Numbered from the stretch's first letter, positions 46,156 to 57,914 are shown. The stretch is 64,000 nt of DNA from Crocodylus rhombifer (GCA_038503035.1 JAVSML010001065.1:290792-354791), one strand, 5' to 3'. Notes: generated by a model not told the origin, from the sequence alone. Numbers and translations: made by a program.

Positions 46156-46430
46156 GTAGAGAGAGAGAGAGAGATCAGTTGGGCAATGTTTTATTGATAT
46201 ATTTACAATTGTAAAGCAAATTGGAAGCCTATCAGTGCCTCCATCATCATAATAAAATAAATTCTAATTATCTAAACAGTTTTGCATTGACTTTGCACTT
46301 CTCTGTTATAGAAAAATCAGAGCTGCTCCTACTCCCTTTGCTCACCAGAATGTGCAGCATTGAGTAGCACTGATATGCCACTGCCCTGCCCCTGCCCTTG
46401 ACCCTCACTCTCAACCCACAACTTACTCCT
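45970..46430 (-). mobile_element. Inverted piece of the 30.6-kb hAT-like family
   Basis: The reverse complement of 46180-46265 (TTAGAATTTATTTTATTATG, GGCACTGATAGGCTTCCAAT, AATATATCAATAAAACATTG) aligns closely with 31930-32020. The adjoining GGGGCAGGGCAGTGGCATAT and GAGCAGCTCTGATTTTTC blocks align with 31760-31890. The outer part (reverse complement near 45975-46060, GGGGATTTTTTTTCAAAG) resembles the terminal region at 56470-56530. It lies inside the larger TGT-flanked element, either nested or captured. Confidence 0.7.
46070..46174. repeat. Compound (TG)n(TA)n(GA)n microsatellite
   Basis: About 19 TG units, then a TATATG transition, about 13 TA units and 6-7 GA units. It sits at the same position in the repeat family where the 30.6-kb copy carries a short (TA)n at 32031-32044. 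Confidence 0.95.
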
Positions 46431-47576
46431 CACCGCATTCCCCTCACTTCTGCCCCACAGGATCAGGAATGTGGGTGAGGGGTTTTTGGGGTTGCTGGGG
46501 GTGTGGGGTTTGTGGATGGATTGTGGGGGGAGTGTAAGTGTGGAGAGTGTTACAAGAGGGGGCTGCTCAGGAAGGGTGGGTCCCCTGTCCCAGGCAGGGT
46601 GGAGCCCCCCTGCATATTTCATGAACTGCCCCCCCCCCCACAGGGGCCACATGCTTCCCAAAGGGGTCACAGCAACTGGGACCTGGGCTCCATGCCAGGT
46701 AAGTAGGAGGTGGGAGGAGCTGGAGGAGTAGAGGGGACTACTGAGGGTCTGGGGGACTGTGGAGGGGTAGCTTGGGAGGGGTGGGTCCGCTATGCAGGGG
46801 CGCTGTGCCACGAAGCCAAGAACGCAACTGCTGTTCCTTGTAGGCTCCGGAGGGATTGGAGCCAGGTGTGAGAAGGCTGCAGCCAGGTGGGTAGTGTGTC
46901 GGGGGGCTGCATCCAGGTGGGGAATACAGGTGGGGGGGGAGTTTGTAGCCGGGTGGAGAGCATGGGGGGGGGGAGCTGCAGCTGGGCAGGATGTGAGTGA
47001 GCATGCCACAGCCAGCCACAGGCTGAATGGTAATGGGGGCTGGAGCGAGGAGGCTGAAGCTGACCAGGGAGGTGAGTGGGGGGGCTGCACCTGGCTGTGG
47101 GCCAAATGGAGGAGGCTGGAGTCATGCGGGGGGCAGCAAGTGGACCCATCCCTCCAAAGCTGCCCCCCCATGGTCCTCCACACCCTCAGTAGTGCCCCCT
47201 GCTCCTCCAGCTCCCCCCACCTCCTTACCTGGCATGGAAATTGGGTCCCAGTTGCTGCAGGCAATGTGCTTCAGCACCTGGGAAAGGGCCAACCACAGAG
47301 ATGCTCTGGCAGGCTGCCAGAGTGTCTCTGTGGAGGATCAAGCCTCCGGTTGCCTCAGGGCATGGTCTGGGACCATACCTTGCCCCATGTTTTTCCAGCA
47401 CCGATTTTTTTGACCCCTGGATATCCAGGAGACTAATTTTGTCCCTGGATATCCAAGGGTTTCAGCTTTGCAGCACAGGGAAAATTTTCTCCTTCCTGCA
47501 TGTGCCTCTTGCAGCGACTCAAAGGGCTTTGAGATGCTGAAAGATGCACATGCACACTCGTGTGGATGCGCCCTGT

Positions 47577-48611
47577 GAGATTAAGCCCATAAATTCTACA
47601 GTGCCCAAGGTATGTATAGTGCTTTTCAGGGCCATTAATTTAAATTGCAGTGTGAGAAAAATCGATGTTGAAATGCACATGCAGGCTTGCAGAAGAAGTT
47701 TTATGCTACATAGAATTTGAAAGGAAATATAAAATACGAATGCATAGTGTAAATTCATCCCTAAAATAAGCAGGTGCAACTCCGGTGATATCAGTGGAGC
47801 CAGACTTGCTTATATCAGGGATTGCCTGTTATGCAAAACCCTCATGCCTACAAGTCATAAGCATTTTTCACTTTTATGCAAGATACAGTATGTGTGTGTT
47901 ACATAAGTTGTTGTTATTAATTATTTGGTGTTAGCTGGTGAAGTGCTATGCCATCTCTCTCTTTTCTTCTGCCAGGCCCATTTTCAGTGAACATTATTGA
48001 TAAAATTATAGAAAACTGTAAGTAGAAAAGTTCTGGGACAAGTTTGAAATATTTGTTAAATATTATTCATGGATTACTGCAGTGGTGGGTGCTCAACTTC
48101 TTTACAAGTGAGCCAAACCTTAAAATCAGAAATTGTCCAAGGGCCAGAAGATGGGAAAAGTGTGTGTGGCCAGTTCCCACTTTGGCTTTGTGGCACATTC
48201 ACAGTGAGCTCTCTGTGATCACCAACATGTCAGTGTGGATTCTGTTCAAAGACACCAGTCTCACACAGTTCTGGAGCCCAAGGGGGTGAATGCTAAAATT
48301 CTGTAAAATAGACCAAGTAGTTCAACATGATTATCTTGCTCTTTGCTGTTGTTACTGCTGTGTTTAATGTAACAGTGATACCAGTTGATAAACTATTATA
48401 AGAACAATACATTCTGATACTGAGTGTAGTTAAAGCAAAAAACAAAAACAAAAACCTAAAAATCCATAATCAGTTCACTGGTAACCTATGTAAGTGATCT
48501 GTACTAATATGAAATCAGTATGTTGAATCCTACGCAGTGATTATTTCAGCAAGGTTGTCCTGAAACCTGCTAACAGTATGTCAGCACTTCTCTATTTCCA
48601 GTTGATCCAAG
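47577..48611. other. Mostly unassigned stretch
   Basis: Around 47768-47818 the GTGCAACTCCGGTGATATCA motif resembles a widespread amniote interspersed repeat. Around 48069 CAGTGGTGGGTGCTCAACTT looks like a hAT-type end without a partner. Otherwise nothing. Confidence 0.4.
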
Positions 48612-49455
48612 CTAGGTATAGACGTTACACTTATCACACAATAAGTGTGCCGAAAGTGCTCTATAGCCAAAACTGAACAGAAGTTCATGACAAATAGAGT
48701 GCTTCAAAAATGGCAGATAAGATAACCCTGGGTGGATGTGGTACCAGATTAAGCACTTTAGGTTAGAGTGTTTTATCAAACATCTGTACCAGTTCCCATT
48801 ATGATTCAAATTAGATCACAGGTTCCTGGCATCCCAGAGGCCCCTTTAGGGTGACATGGTAGCCTCCATCAGTGCTCTTCTGCTCCAAATGATCACTAGC
48901 TTGCAGCTTAGGGCTGCCCGACTTGGTTTTTCACTGTGCTGGGAACCAGGGGAGAGGGAGGGAATGGAGCCCCCCTGCAGCTTGCTGGCTCAGGTCTTGG
49001 AGGGGACTGGGCAAGCCAGCATGGCAAGGGGTCTTCATTTTCACACCCCAGTTCCCTGCACAGAGAAAAGCCATGTGAGGCTCCAAGCTGCATTGGTCAG
49101 GAGCTTAGGATGGGAAGAGTGGGGGAAACAGAGCTCCCCTGACATGATGGCCTGGCCTGGCCCCTCTAAGAGCAAATGGGGAGGGGAGAGGCTCCATTTC
49201 CCCCTTCACCCCACAGCTGCTGCTGATAGTCACTAGGTGGTGGGGGTAGGGGTCTAGAGGGAGGGGATGTTCTGGCAGCCTCCTGGGAGGTATGTGGGAG
49301 TACCCCCAGCCTCTTGGCCTCAGCTAGTAGAGGCCATTCTGTGCCCTCTTCCAAGAGTGAACATCAGTTCTGTTCACTCCCACACTAATCTAGTGTACTT
49401 TGAGTAAAGCACGGTACTTTGAGCACTTCTGCTTCAGGCTTTTTGAATATTTGCA
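48612..49455. mobile_element. Non-autonomous element, second long copy of the 29.15-kb family
   Basis: It starts GCTAGGTATAGACGTTACAC and shares with 29151-30140 the GAACAGAAGTTC block, the TTCAAAAATGGCAG block, the inner ATCTGTACC boundary (48783) and the GTAGCCTCCATCAGTGCTCT block (48861). The right part holds AGTTCTGTTCACTCC and GAGCACTTCTGC (49363-49435), inverted relative to the left end. The GC-rich centre (48940-49300) has no coding content. The right boundary is approximate. Confidence 0.5.
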
Positions 49456-50936
49456 TTTAGTCAAGAGTATCACACGTCATATTAAATAAATAATCCGCAG
49501 AAACAGGGAAAGTCAGTATTATTCATCTGTGAATCATTTTAGGACTCGGATTGTTTCCTGCTCTTTTACCACAGCAGAAAAAGAAAAGAATGATTCCCTC
49601 ATTGAAGCAGTGAAATTCACTTGCATTTTGATACATGTAATCACATCATTTTATTTTTTTCTTTGGAAGAATTAAACAATCAGAGTTCAAGCAGACTCAT
49701 TTCTTCCTGTTTCCTTATCATATTTTATCATATCTTAACTTTGAGTTGTATGTTTTTTAATGTCTTCTTGATACTTTGCCAATTACATGCAATTCTACAC
49801 TGTTTCCAGCACTTTAATGCTGCAGAACTTAGACTGGGGAAAACTAAGAACATCATTTGATTTTTCCTTCTTGATAGGTAAAAAAATTACTATAAAATCT
49901 CCAAAGAATAGAAGTGAATAATTAATATTCATTACTGCTACTTCTTCTCACGGTAGCAGACAGCCCTTATTTTGACAGATGCTGTATTTTTGAGAGTAGA
50001 TAGAATAATTGGTATACACTTGGTTTGGAATGCCAAACACAAACAGCACTGCTTTCTTCCATGTCTTAATAAATGTGAGAATGATGGATGAGTTTTCCTA
50101 GGGAATTAATGTAATTTTGCAAAGTACTTTAGGATCCCTTTTGAAAGAAAGCTACCTGTAAATAAGGCAATTTGCTAATACCTTGTACAAAATAGGTAGT
50201 GGGAGAGCCTTAAGAAATAGTGACGTATAGGTAGCTTAATAAAATGGATCCAGATTAATTTTAGTATCAACATTTTAAAAGTTCTTCCAAAGAACATTCT
50301 AATACTAACATAAGGGGAAAATTTAAAAAGTTTAGAATTTCAGACTTATCTTGTACTTTTAAATTGTGGAGCTATGAAGCATTTTTCACCCCCAAAGAAT
50401 AGTGTTGTAATTGTTTTATATATACTTCTAGCTAAGAAGAAGAATTTTATTTTATCACATTTTCTTTTTTGATTTTTTAAAAGGTCATATCTGCATACCT
50501 GTAGTTTCATTAATTTCCTACCTGCTTAATCCTGAAAAAGCATGCTGCTTGCAGATGGGCTTTGTTTAATGTTGTGGACCATGAGGCAGTACCTGACATT
50601 GCTTCTCAGCCCTGGAATCACAAATGTAATGAAAGACAGTCAGCTGATGCATGCACACAGGGAACAAGGTACACAGTCACAAAAAAACCTTTACCATAAG
50701 TATGCATTTTTATTTTTAAGGAAAACTTCCTTAAAAAACAGTAGATTTATCCAAGGTCCTAGTTTCCACCCCTGAGCAATAAGCCAGGGAAGGACAAAGG
50801 TCTTGAATCATGCTGAATTGTCATTGTAATTGCTAAGCCAATGGCAAAAGTGAATTCCAAACTCTCCACAGAGAATGAGCAGCCACAAGACCCCTGCTAT
50901 TTAATTCTGGGAATATTATCTTGAGCAATCCTAGTG
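49456..50936. other. Unassigned AT-rich stretch
   Basis: Nothing recognised in about 1.5 kb. Confidence 0.45.
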
Positions 50937-51720
50937 CAGGCCTGCCCAACTTGTGACCTGTGAACCATGCCTATAAGGGCATGTCCAGATGAGCATGCAT
51001 ATGCTTTTCCCCAGGGACAGATAGGAGTGGCATACAGTTGTGCTACTGCTACTTGTCCCTGGGGAGTGCCCATGCCCATACCCATGTGCTCTGGCCCACA
51101 TCAAGTTGCCTCAGGTGGGGTAGGGGAGGCTGTGGCCAGCACTTGGTTCCAGCAGCCTTACCTGGAGTGGGGAGGGGGGGAGGGGGAGGATTTTTAGGGC
51201 TATCTGGCATGTGCAGACTGACTGGCAGCTGGAGCATGGCTCCAGCCAGTCAGGCTCTAGTTTCAGGCAACATACATGCTGCCATCTATACTGCCCCATT
51301 TTTTTTAGACAGGTTTTTTTGACACCAGGAGATTGACTGCAATTTTTTCTTACACCACTGTACTGCAAATTAGCAGCATGGTGAATGCCTGAATGTGTGG
51401 TGTGTGAGGTTTTTGGCACTACAGATGGGTTTTCCGGCACCATATACGACATGTGCATGCTTGTCTGGATGCACCTTGAGGGGTTAATTTGCATCCCTTA
51501 GGTTCCCATCCAACTGTACCTCCCCACATTGCTTTGCCTGTAGTAGCAGCTAGGATATCTGGGGTTCCCTTTTCTCCTCTGGCTTTTGCTTCCTGCCCTG
51601 AGCTGGAGTGAGGGCTGAGGTACTCACATGGGGAGTACCCATGTCATGTGAGGGCCAAGGGGATCCTGGCCTTACACTGGTGAGGTCAATGTGAGGCCAC
51701 TTAGAAGTTGGACAGCCCTG
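50937..51720. mobile_element. hAT-type element interrupted by another MITE
   Basis: The left end CAGGCCTGCCCAACTTGTGA and the reverse complement of the right end, CAGGGCTGTCCAACTTCTAA, form a clear hAT-style terminal repeat. Only about 280 bp belong to this element. The middle (50977-51476) is a separate palindrome-ended element inserted near its left end. The 8-bp flanks do not match well, so the call rests on the terminal repeat. Confidence 0.65.
50977..51476. mobile_element. 500-bp MITE, GGGCATGTCCAGA ends, nested
   Basis: The left end GGGCATGTCCAGATGAGCAT and the reverse complement of the right end (GGTGCATCCAGACAAGCATG) match well and resemble the ends of the 45.2-kb element. Flanks are TAA (50974-50976) and TGA (51477-51479), a near-matching 3-bp duplication. 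The TTTTTTTGACACCAGGAGA block (51314 onward) also resembles 47403-47432 in the 45.2-kb element, so it is probably a shorter relative. Confidence 0.68.
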
Positions 51721-52236
51721 TCTTCCAAATTCTAACTACTGTAGCAAGACACAGAAATGTTTTTCCAGTAGACCAGAGCCAAGCATGAGAAGTTTGTAGA
51801 AAAAAAGTGATCTCCTGTTTTGTAAACATGAAATAACTGGGAAACCAGTATACATATTAACTGGTATGACTTACTTTTTGTGTTAAGTAGCATTTAGCAA
51901 ATGAGCACCTTGTACATTTACAAAGCTTGGAGCAGAGATTCTAGGAACTAGTTCTCTTGGAGACCCTTCCCAATATTAGGTGCCTAAGGGAAGGTGGGTA
52001 TAGAAAATCATCTACCTTTCTACATTCTTTTTGAAATCTACTGCCATTTATCTTATATTTTCCAGAATAATTTTCAGCCAATTTGTTCTACTCCAATAGT
52101 GGAATCAATCACTGTGGACTATCTGGATTGGGTGAAATCATATAGAATACTGTGCATCTTCTATAGGTGGTGACCCATCAACTCAATACATCTAACTTCC
52201 CTCAGTAGCTCCATATACATGTTGAATAGATGATGT
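51721..52236. other. Unassigned stretch
   Basis: AT-rich, nothing recognised. Confidence 0.4.
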
Positions 52237-52237
52237 G

Positions 52238-52641
52238 GTGTGTCTACATATGCAATTATTTCAAAGCAATAAACTCCAGAGCAGTTTGAGCTGGAGTAAA
52301 TTACTTCTAGGCACAGTGTGTTACATGTGCACCTGGGACAACAGCAATTACAGCTGGGGTGGAGTAGTTTATGGCAGGGCTGCTCCTGCCCTGCTCTACC
52401 CTGGGCTCCAAGTGGCAGCATCAAGTGGTGTCAGCTCTCACTGGGGCACAAGGGTTCTGAAAATGCAGAGCTGTGTGGCTAGGCAGCAGCCAGGGGTCTG
52501 CTGGTTAGGATAACTGGGTGCAATTTACACCCACAGTCAGTTTTTACCTGTGCATTTAATTGCATTTAATTACTCCAATGTAAGATAGTTCTATGAGCTG
52601 TTGGTTTATGGGGCCTAATACCATCATATGTGTAGACAGAG
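52238..52641. mobile_element. MITE, TGTCTACATATG ends
   Basis: The left end GTGTGTCTACATATGCAATT and the reverse complement of the right end (CTGTCTACACATATGATGG) form an imperfect terminal repeat about 400 bp apart. Next to it, 52659-52670 and 52682-52693 are perfect 12-bp inverted arms (TAATTAGTCTAC), probably part of a second small element. No coding capacity. Confidence 0.5.
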
Positions 52642-52740
52642 ACACTTTACTCTGCAGCTAATTAGTCTACACCGCAGTAAAGTAGACTAATTATAGACCA
52701 ATTAGCTCATGTGTAAGTGTGACCAGTGTGTATCTAGCAT

Positions 52741-52797
52741 ATGGTGGGGGGGGTGAGAATACATACATACATATATATACATATATATATATATAAT
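52741..52797. repeat. G-run and (CATA)n/(TA)n microsatellite
   Basis: A run of G at 52744-52751 is followed by CATA and TA repeats from about 52760 to 52795. Confidence 0.85.
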
Positions 52798-53122
52798 CAA
52801 GTCACTTTGCCAAAAGCATAGAATTGATTATCCTACATAAGAGTCTTCTTGAGTTAGATAAATGGGGATATTTCAGCAGAGTAAAACAGAGGGATAGAGG
52901 CATTTGAGTTTATATTTGCAATCATGAAAACTATTCAATTAGTTCCAGATCCTGGAGGTACATACAGTCCATAGTCATCTTATATTTTGACTTTCAACTC
53001 CCCAGGTGCCTAAGTTTTGCTTTCTTATATGAGCAAAAGTATATATCCTGACCATGCTGGAAGCTTGCCATGTATCCTGCGCTTAAGATGCATTGAGAAA
53101 AAGCTCCTATTATATAAGGCTG

Positions 53123-53132
53123 NNNNNNNNNN
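53123..53132. other. Assembly gap of 10 N
   Basis: Ten consecutive N. The frame drawn across it (53017-53280) should not be trusted. Such fixed-size runs mark gaps of unknown length. Confidence 0.98.
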
Positions 53133-55090
53133 CCTATCTGTATGTTACATTTATTCCTTTCACATTGTATATTCTTGCTTGGTGGAACTCTTTTTCAAAA
53201 CTTTTAAACCTCATTTAATTATGTTATTCTTGTCTTTTTCCTGTCTTGTCTTAGCAACTGTTTATGTCTCTGTAACTTAGGATGAAAGTGAGGAGAAAAA
53301 GAGAAGGATTGTCAACTTAGGACCCTGCCCTGTCATTTCATGTGGCTCTTCCCATCTGGGAAGTGTCTTGTGGACTTGAATAGGACTTTGCCCTCCTGGT
53401 GCACTGGACCTTAAAAATGAATCAGTGAACCTCTTGGATCTTCCAGCTTGAATGCTGTATGTTACATTCTGATGTTACTGACTGCCAGGATACACATTGT
53501 TTTGCAGTCCTGAATGCCAATTTCTAAACTAGTATCATGTTTCTCAGAGAGGTTAAGGAAATGTAAGGTAAATCACTGGTGTTTTTGTCAGCTCCACTTG
53601 AGAGTACAGGGCCAGATTTTTAAACTCAGTGCCACACTGGGTTTTTGGGAGGGGTAAAAAGAGAGAAGAAGAATATCTGGGCAGAGAAAACACATACCAG
53701 TGCCAGCTCCTCCATTCCTAGGCTTAATGGCTTGTCATAGACCAGTACACTAAAATCCTCAGGGAAGATCTAAACAACATCCCTGAACCCATCAGAACAG
53801 CCTTTAGCATCTAGCTAGGACAGCATCCTGACTTTATGCTCTGGAGACACTATAATGCTTACTGGCACCAACGCTGCTAGATTAGTAGAAGGGGCCAATT
53901 TCTTATGAGAATGGGAGAACCTAGAGTGTTCCCTTTCTAGCGAGCCCTAGCCTTACTGGAGAAAGTAGAGACAAGGTCAGACCTAATATTCTACCTATTA
54001 GACATGTAAGTGAACATAGGCAACTAAGTGTGATTCTATTCTGCTCTGTAGGAATACCAGAACACCTCCCCCCACCATCTCCCTGCCTCTTCTCACCACT
54101 GTATTCTTTCCCTTCACTTGTCACTGACTTCCACATTGGCAAGGCATAGACAGTATACCCCTACCCCAATCTTCAGTTATAACAGTGTGTGTTAGAGCTG
54201 TACATCTAAGAGTAACACCCCTGTACTGGTCTTCAAGGTCACTGGTTGCAATGGGTTCTCCCACCACTGCCTGCCAAGTAACAGTGTTTTCCCGACCCCC
54301 ACCTCTGCACTCTAATCTAGTTATGGCAACAGAGCAGTCTCCAAATGCAGGTTTTATTCTTCCCTGTAAGTTTTTTTTTAAAGAAACCAGCTGCAAATCT
54401 GGGGATGATGCCACATTTGTTTATCTTTGAATGGAACTTATAAAACATGGTTTATGTGAAATGAAAGGGCAAGAAGGAAACAAAGGAAAAATTAGGTGTT
54501 TAATTATATCTTCTAGCCAATGTTCACACATACTGTAGGTCGAGTAACTTATAAGCAGCCCCTACAATGAGATTTTCAAAACAGTCCCTAAAGACACAGA
54601 TGTCTTCAGATATGTAACCCATAATCTGGCAGGGATTGGGAGGCTATGCAAAAGACCTTATTGTTTCCTTGGCATATAGCATCAAAGTTCAAAACGCATG
54701 CCTTTATCTGTCAGTCTATCATGCCAAATGCACCCCTGCTGTCCCAGAGAAACAGCAATATCAGGGTCAGAAAGTGGCAGGTGTGTCCCCTGGCTTTGGA
54801 GGAGACAGAGCATCTGAATGAGACATATCTGCAGTTGACTGGGATAGACAATAGGAAATACATAGGGATAAATTGAGTGCCTTGAATGACTTGAGGACAT
54901 AAGAAAGAAGTGGCAGCTCATCTGTGAGCAAGTGAAGGGTAAGTCCCTATAAATAGTCCCTATATGTTTTTCTCCTCCCCCTGAAGCACATAATGAACCT
55001 CTTGCTATATTAACCCAACTCCTGTTTCTGATGAGCTATCTGTTTTGGTCTAACAGAAAACTGTTTCCTAACACAGGTCTGTTTGGTGGC
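53133..55090. other. Unassigned stretch
   Basis: Moderately AT-rich with short frames on both strands (54121-54430), none with a recognisable domain. CAGGGCCAGATTTTTAAACT near 53608 resembles a common reptile interspersed repeat fragment. No gene supported. Confidence 0.4.
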
Positions 55091-55098
55091 TAAATAGT

Positions 55099-56120
55099 AG
55101 GGCTATGAGAAACAGCAGTTTTGCTTCTATTTCTGTTTTGATGTTTCGACGGACAAGTGTTTGGTTTTGTGTTTAGTTTCATTTCAAAAGCAGTGTTCTG
55201 TTTCATTTTGTTGAAACAATTTTGCTGTTTTGAAGCTTTTCAAGTTTTGCCCACACCCCCGGAGGAGTCCGGCAGAGCCTCCCCAGGGGTGTGGGTGGAA
55301 GGCTGCCACTGCCACCTGGGACCAGTGCTGGGAGCTGAGCCCAGGGGAGGGAGGTAGAGCACAGCCCCAGCACTGCGCTCTGCTTCCCCACACTGGGCTC
55401 AGTTCCACGGGGCTGGGAGCTGCTGGGCGCTGAGCCCAGAGGAGGGAGGTGGAGCGCTGGGCTGGTGCTGCATACCGCCTCTCTCCATTGGGCAGCAAGC
55501 TGCTAGGTGCTGAGCCCAATGGAGGGAGGTGACACACGGTGCCGGTGGTGCATGCCGCCTCCCTCCACTGGCTCAGTGCCCAGCAGCTTGCTGCCCAGTG
55601 GAGGGAGATGGCATGCTGCCCCAGTGCTACACTCTGTCTCCCTCCACCAGGCTCAGCTCCCAGCGGCTCCAGCCTCATGGAACTCAGCCCAGTGGCAGGA
55701 GGCAAAGTGCAGCGCCAGCTCTGCCCACCTCCTGCCACTGGGCTAGGCTCTATGGGGCTGGTGGAGCTGATTAGAGCACAGCCCAATGTCGGGAGGTGAC
55801 AGAGCCGGTGCAGCACCCCCATTGGCTCCGCCAGCCCCACAGAGCACTGCCTGGAGATGGGTGGCAGGGAGTGCCAGGGCTGTGCTCTCTGCCAGGTTGA
55901 GCCACATGGGGCTGCAGAGCCACTCACAGCACAGCCCTGGCTCTCCCCTGCCTCCCAGCACCTGGCTGCTGCTTTGAAACTCAAAACTTTTTGATTGGCC
56001 TTGTTTCATTTTGAGGCCATATCAAAGCCCTTTGTTTCATTTCAATTTCTCTGTCTTGAGTTCAAAATGAGTCAAAACAGTGTTGAAACAAAACAGCTGG
56101 AGAAATTCACACACCCCCAT
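55099..56120. mobile_element. 1.02-kb hAT MITE with perfect 8-bp TSD
   Basis: TAAATAGT occurs exactly at 55091-55098 and 56121-56128. The left end AGGGCTATGAGAAACAGCAG and the reverse complement of the right end (GGGGGTGTGTGAATTTCTCC, AGCTGTTTTGTTTCAAC) begin long TTTCG/TTTTG-rich inverted regions of about 150 bp. The left region matches the end at 61021 (AGTGTTT..CATTTC, TTTTGCCCA at the same spacing). The middle is GC-rich inverted minisatellite. Frames up to 266 codons come from that repeat and are not a protein. Confidence 0.85.
55418..55640. repeat. Inverted minisatellite, about 80-bp unit
   Basis: AGCTGCTGGGCGCTGAGCCC at 55418 recurs as AGCTGCTAGGTGCTGAGCCC at 55498. The following unit is inverted (GGCTCAGTGCCCAGCAGCTT at 55571), so neighbouring units form hairpins with CTCCCTCCACTGG/CCAGTGGAGGGAG arms. 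Confidence 0.75.
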
Positions 56121-56460
56121 TAAATAGTTGTCCCACATACAGCCTGCATTTCTTTTTATCACCTGCTGCCTTTGCAACAATGGCAATACTGCAACTTTGT
56201 TCATTGTGCATTATCAATGATGGTGACAGGAGTTAAGCTCGATCTAAGCATGAACTTGATTGATTCCTGACACTGAGACACCAGTGCCCTCATGTTCTTT
56301 ACAAAAGGCAATTCAACATTCAGAGAATGCCATTTCAGCATAAGTTGGCAGATACAGCTATCCATCGGATATATTGCTTGGTGAGCCTGCAAGTCTTGTT
56401 GAGTATAAACCCAAAATTTCATGGCTTTGCCATAGGGTAGATGCAACACTTAGGATGCTA
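56121..56460. other. Unassigned spacer
   Basis: Nothing recognised apart from the target duplication at its left edge. Confidence 0.4.
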
Positions 56461-56464
56461 ACAT

Positions 56465-56580
56465 AACCCTTAAATGTGGATTTTGGGTTACTTTTTAATC
56501 CAAAAATTGGGGATTTTTTATCAGAGAAAACCAGGATCCCTGCTTATAAGTGTAGTATGTGTGTGTGTATGTGTAAATGT
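56465..56580. mobile_element. Terminal fragment of the 30.6-kb family
   Basis: TGTGGATTTTGGGTTACTTT, TTGGGGATTTTTTATC and GAGAAAACCAGGATCCCTGC match the right end of the 30641-32144 element (GAAAACCAGGATCCTGC at 32121-32137). It is followed by a short (TG)n at about 56548-56573. The other end is absent. Confidence 0.6.
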
Positions 56581-57582
56581 TTGCATGCTTGTGTATATGT
56601 AAGATACAAAGGTAGTTATTTGTCTTATATACAGTAATTATACAGTGGCATGGGAGCAGTTCAGCTAGTTGTGTATTTAAGATGTGAAACATGACCAGAC
56701 TACTACATCAGCAATATACAATGGTAAAATGAAAACAGGCATAAAAAAAAAAAAGTAGCTGGATGTTAGCTCATAACAACGCCTCTGCCATGTTAAAGTT
56801 CCAGATGATAACAAGACAATGACTTCCCTGTTTCCAAGTTTATATTTTCTGGTTAAGAAAAAGTCAGGCTGTGCAAATAACCATTTTTTATAGTTCTCCT
56901 CCCTGTTCAGCCCCCTTCTTTCTTGCATTCTAAACTGCACGTAATTATTTCATTCCGGCCAAAAAGGTTACATGCTTGAACTGACGGAGGATAAGACTGA
57001 AGCTGCTATATAATGCAATGGAAGGAATTGCCATAAAAATAGGCGTTGTTACAGCCTTGACACAGCCCAGCTGAAAATACAGTGGCAAAATGTTGCTATA
57101 AAAATTATGTTTTCTGAATATTATGAATATATTTCTGATTTGAGTTGAGTCTAAAATCTGCTTTTAAAAATGATGTACAAGGGAAGTAAGGAAAAATGGT
57201 GAAAACTTGTGTAGCCCTAATAATAAATGATGGGGTTTTTTGTAATGATGGGCTTTTATGCATATCTTACTGTAATATTCTAAATATATAATGCTATAAG
57301 TAATACATAATATAAATTCCCTAACCCTCAAGTTTCAAACTGGGATCAGTATCTTCCATTCTCCCTGTTATTCTCAAAATACATTAAAAGCTTTTTCCAG
57401 TCTGACAATTTTTTCCAGTTTCACATTAGGTTGGAGAAATTGTAACTTTTACCCATGTTAGGGCCTCTTTTTATTGCCAGACAAAGAGGACTTAGCTTAA
57501 AACCATAACCATAACTCATTGCTTAAAACCATAACAATTTTATTGGTCGGTGATGAAAAATCCTACATTTTGGTATTCAGTT
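56581..57582. other. Unassigned stretch
   Basis: AT-rich, nothing recognised. Confidence 0.42.
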
Positions 57583-57914
57583 GGCTCGTCTACACGTTGC
57601 CCTATGCTGTTACTGTGCTATGCTTTAGTACTTCCAAAATACTAGAGCACAGCACAATAACTGCCCTTCCTGCATTGTGCACAGTAACCACCCACCATGC
57701 TCAGTAACCACCTGTACTGTGCCATGCATGTGGCACTCGGTTAGTTTTAGCTGCTATTTCCCCGTAGCAGTGCGATAAAATGGGGAAGTGTGCCATTACA
57801 GCAAAGTAGCTGCCAGTCGTGTGTAAACTCACATGATCATTATTTTCCTGCAGCATGTTGTACAGAGATGTAGCGCGTTGCTATGGCAATGTAGGGTGAT
57901 TTGTAGACATGCCC
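57583..57914. mobile_element. 332-bp palindromic MITE
   Basis: The left end GGCTCGTCTACACGTTGCCC and the reverse complement of the right end, GGGCATGTCTACAAATCACC, form a terminal repeat. The inner CTGTTACTGTGCTATGC and GCACAGCACAATAAC blocks are inverted, with a fold at AGTACTTCCAAAATACT (57629-57645). The piece at 37.8-38.1 kb is a relative. No coding capacity and no clear target duplication. Confidence 0.65.

Larger units (their letters stand above)
45199..47573. mobile_element. 2.4-kb non-autonomous element with TGT duplication
   Basis: The left end GGGCACTTCCATACATACAA, then GCACATGCACTTGCAGCAGCTCAAA in pieces, matches the reverse complement of the right end (GGGCGCATCCACACGAGTGT, then GCATGTGCATC and CAGCATCTCAAAG). 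TGT flanks both sides (45196-45198 and 47574-47576). The interior holds a block inverted relative to 31.6-32.1 kb (about 45970-46430), a compound microsatellite and a G-rich region (46440-47150). Frames up to 311 codons (46329-47264, minus) are proline/serine-rich reading of the G-rich DNA and carry no transposase domain. Confidence 0.7.

Noticed and set aside
46329..47264. 311-codon open frame on the minus strand
   Set aside because: Proline-, serine- and histidine-rich reading of G-rich DNA inside a non-autonomous element, with overlapping long frames on both strands and no domain.
55184..55984. 266-codon open frame on the minus strand
   Set aside because: It lies wholly within the hAT MITE and follows its inverted minisatellite; compositional, not a protein.
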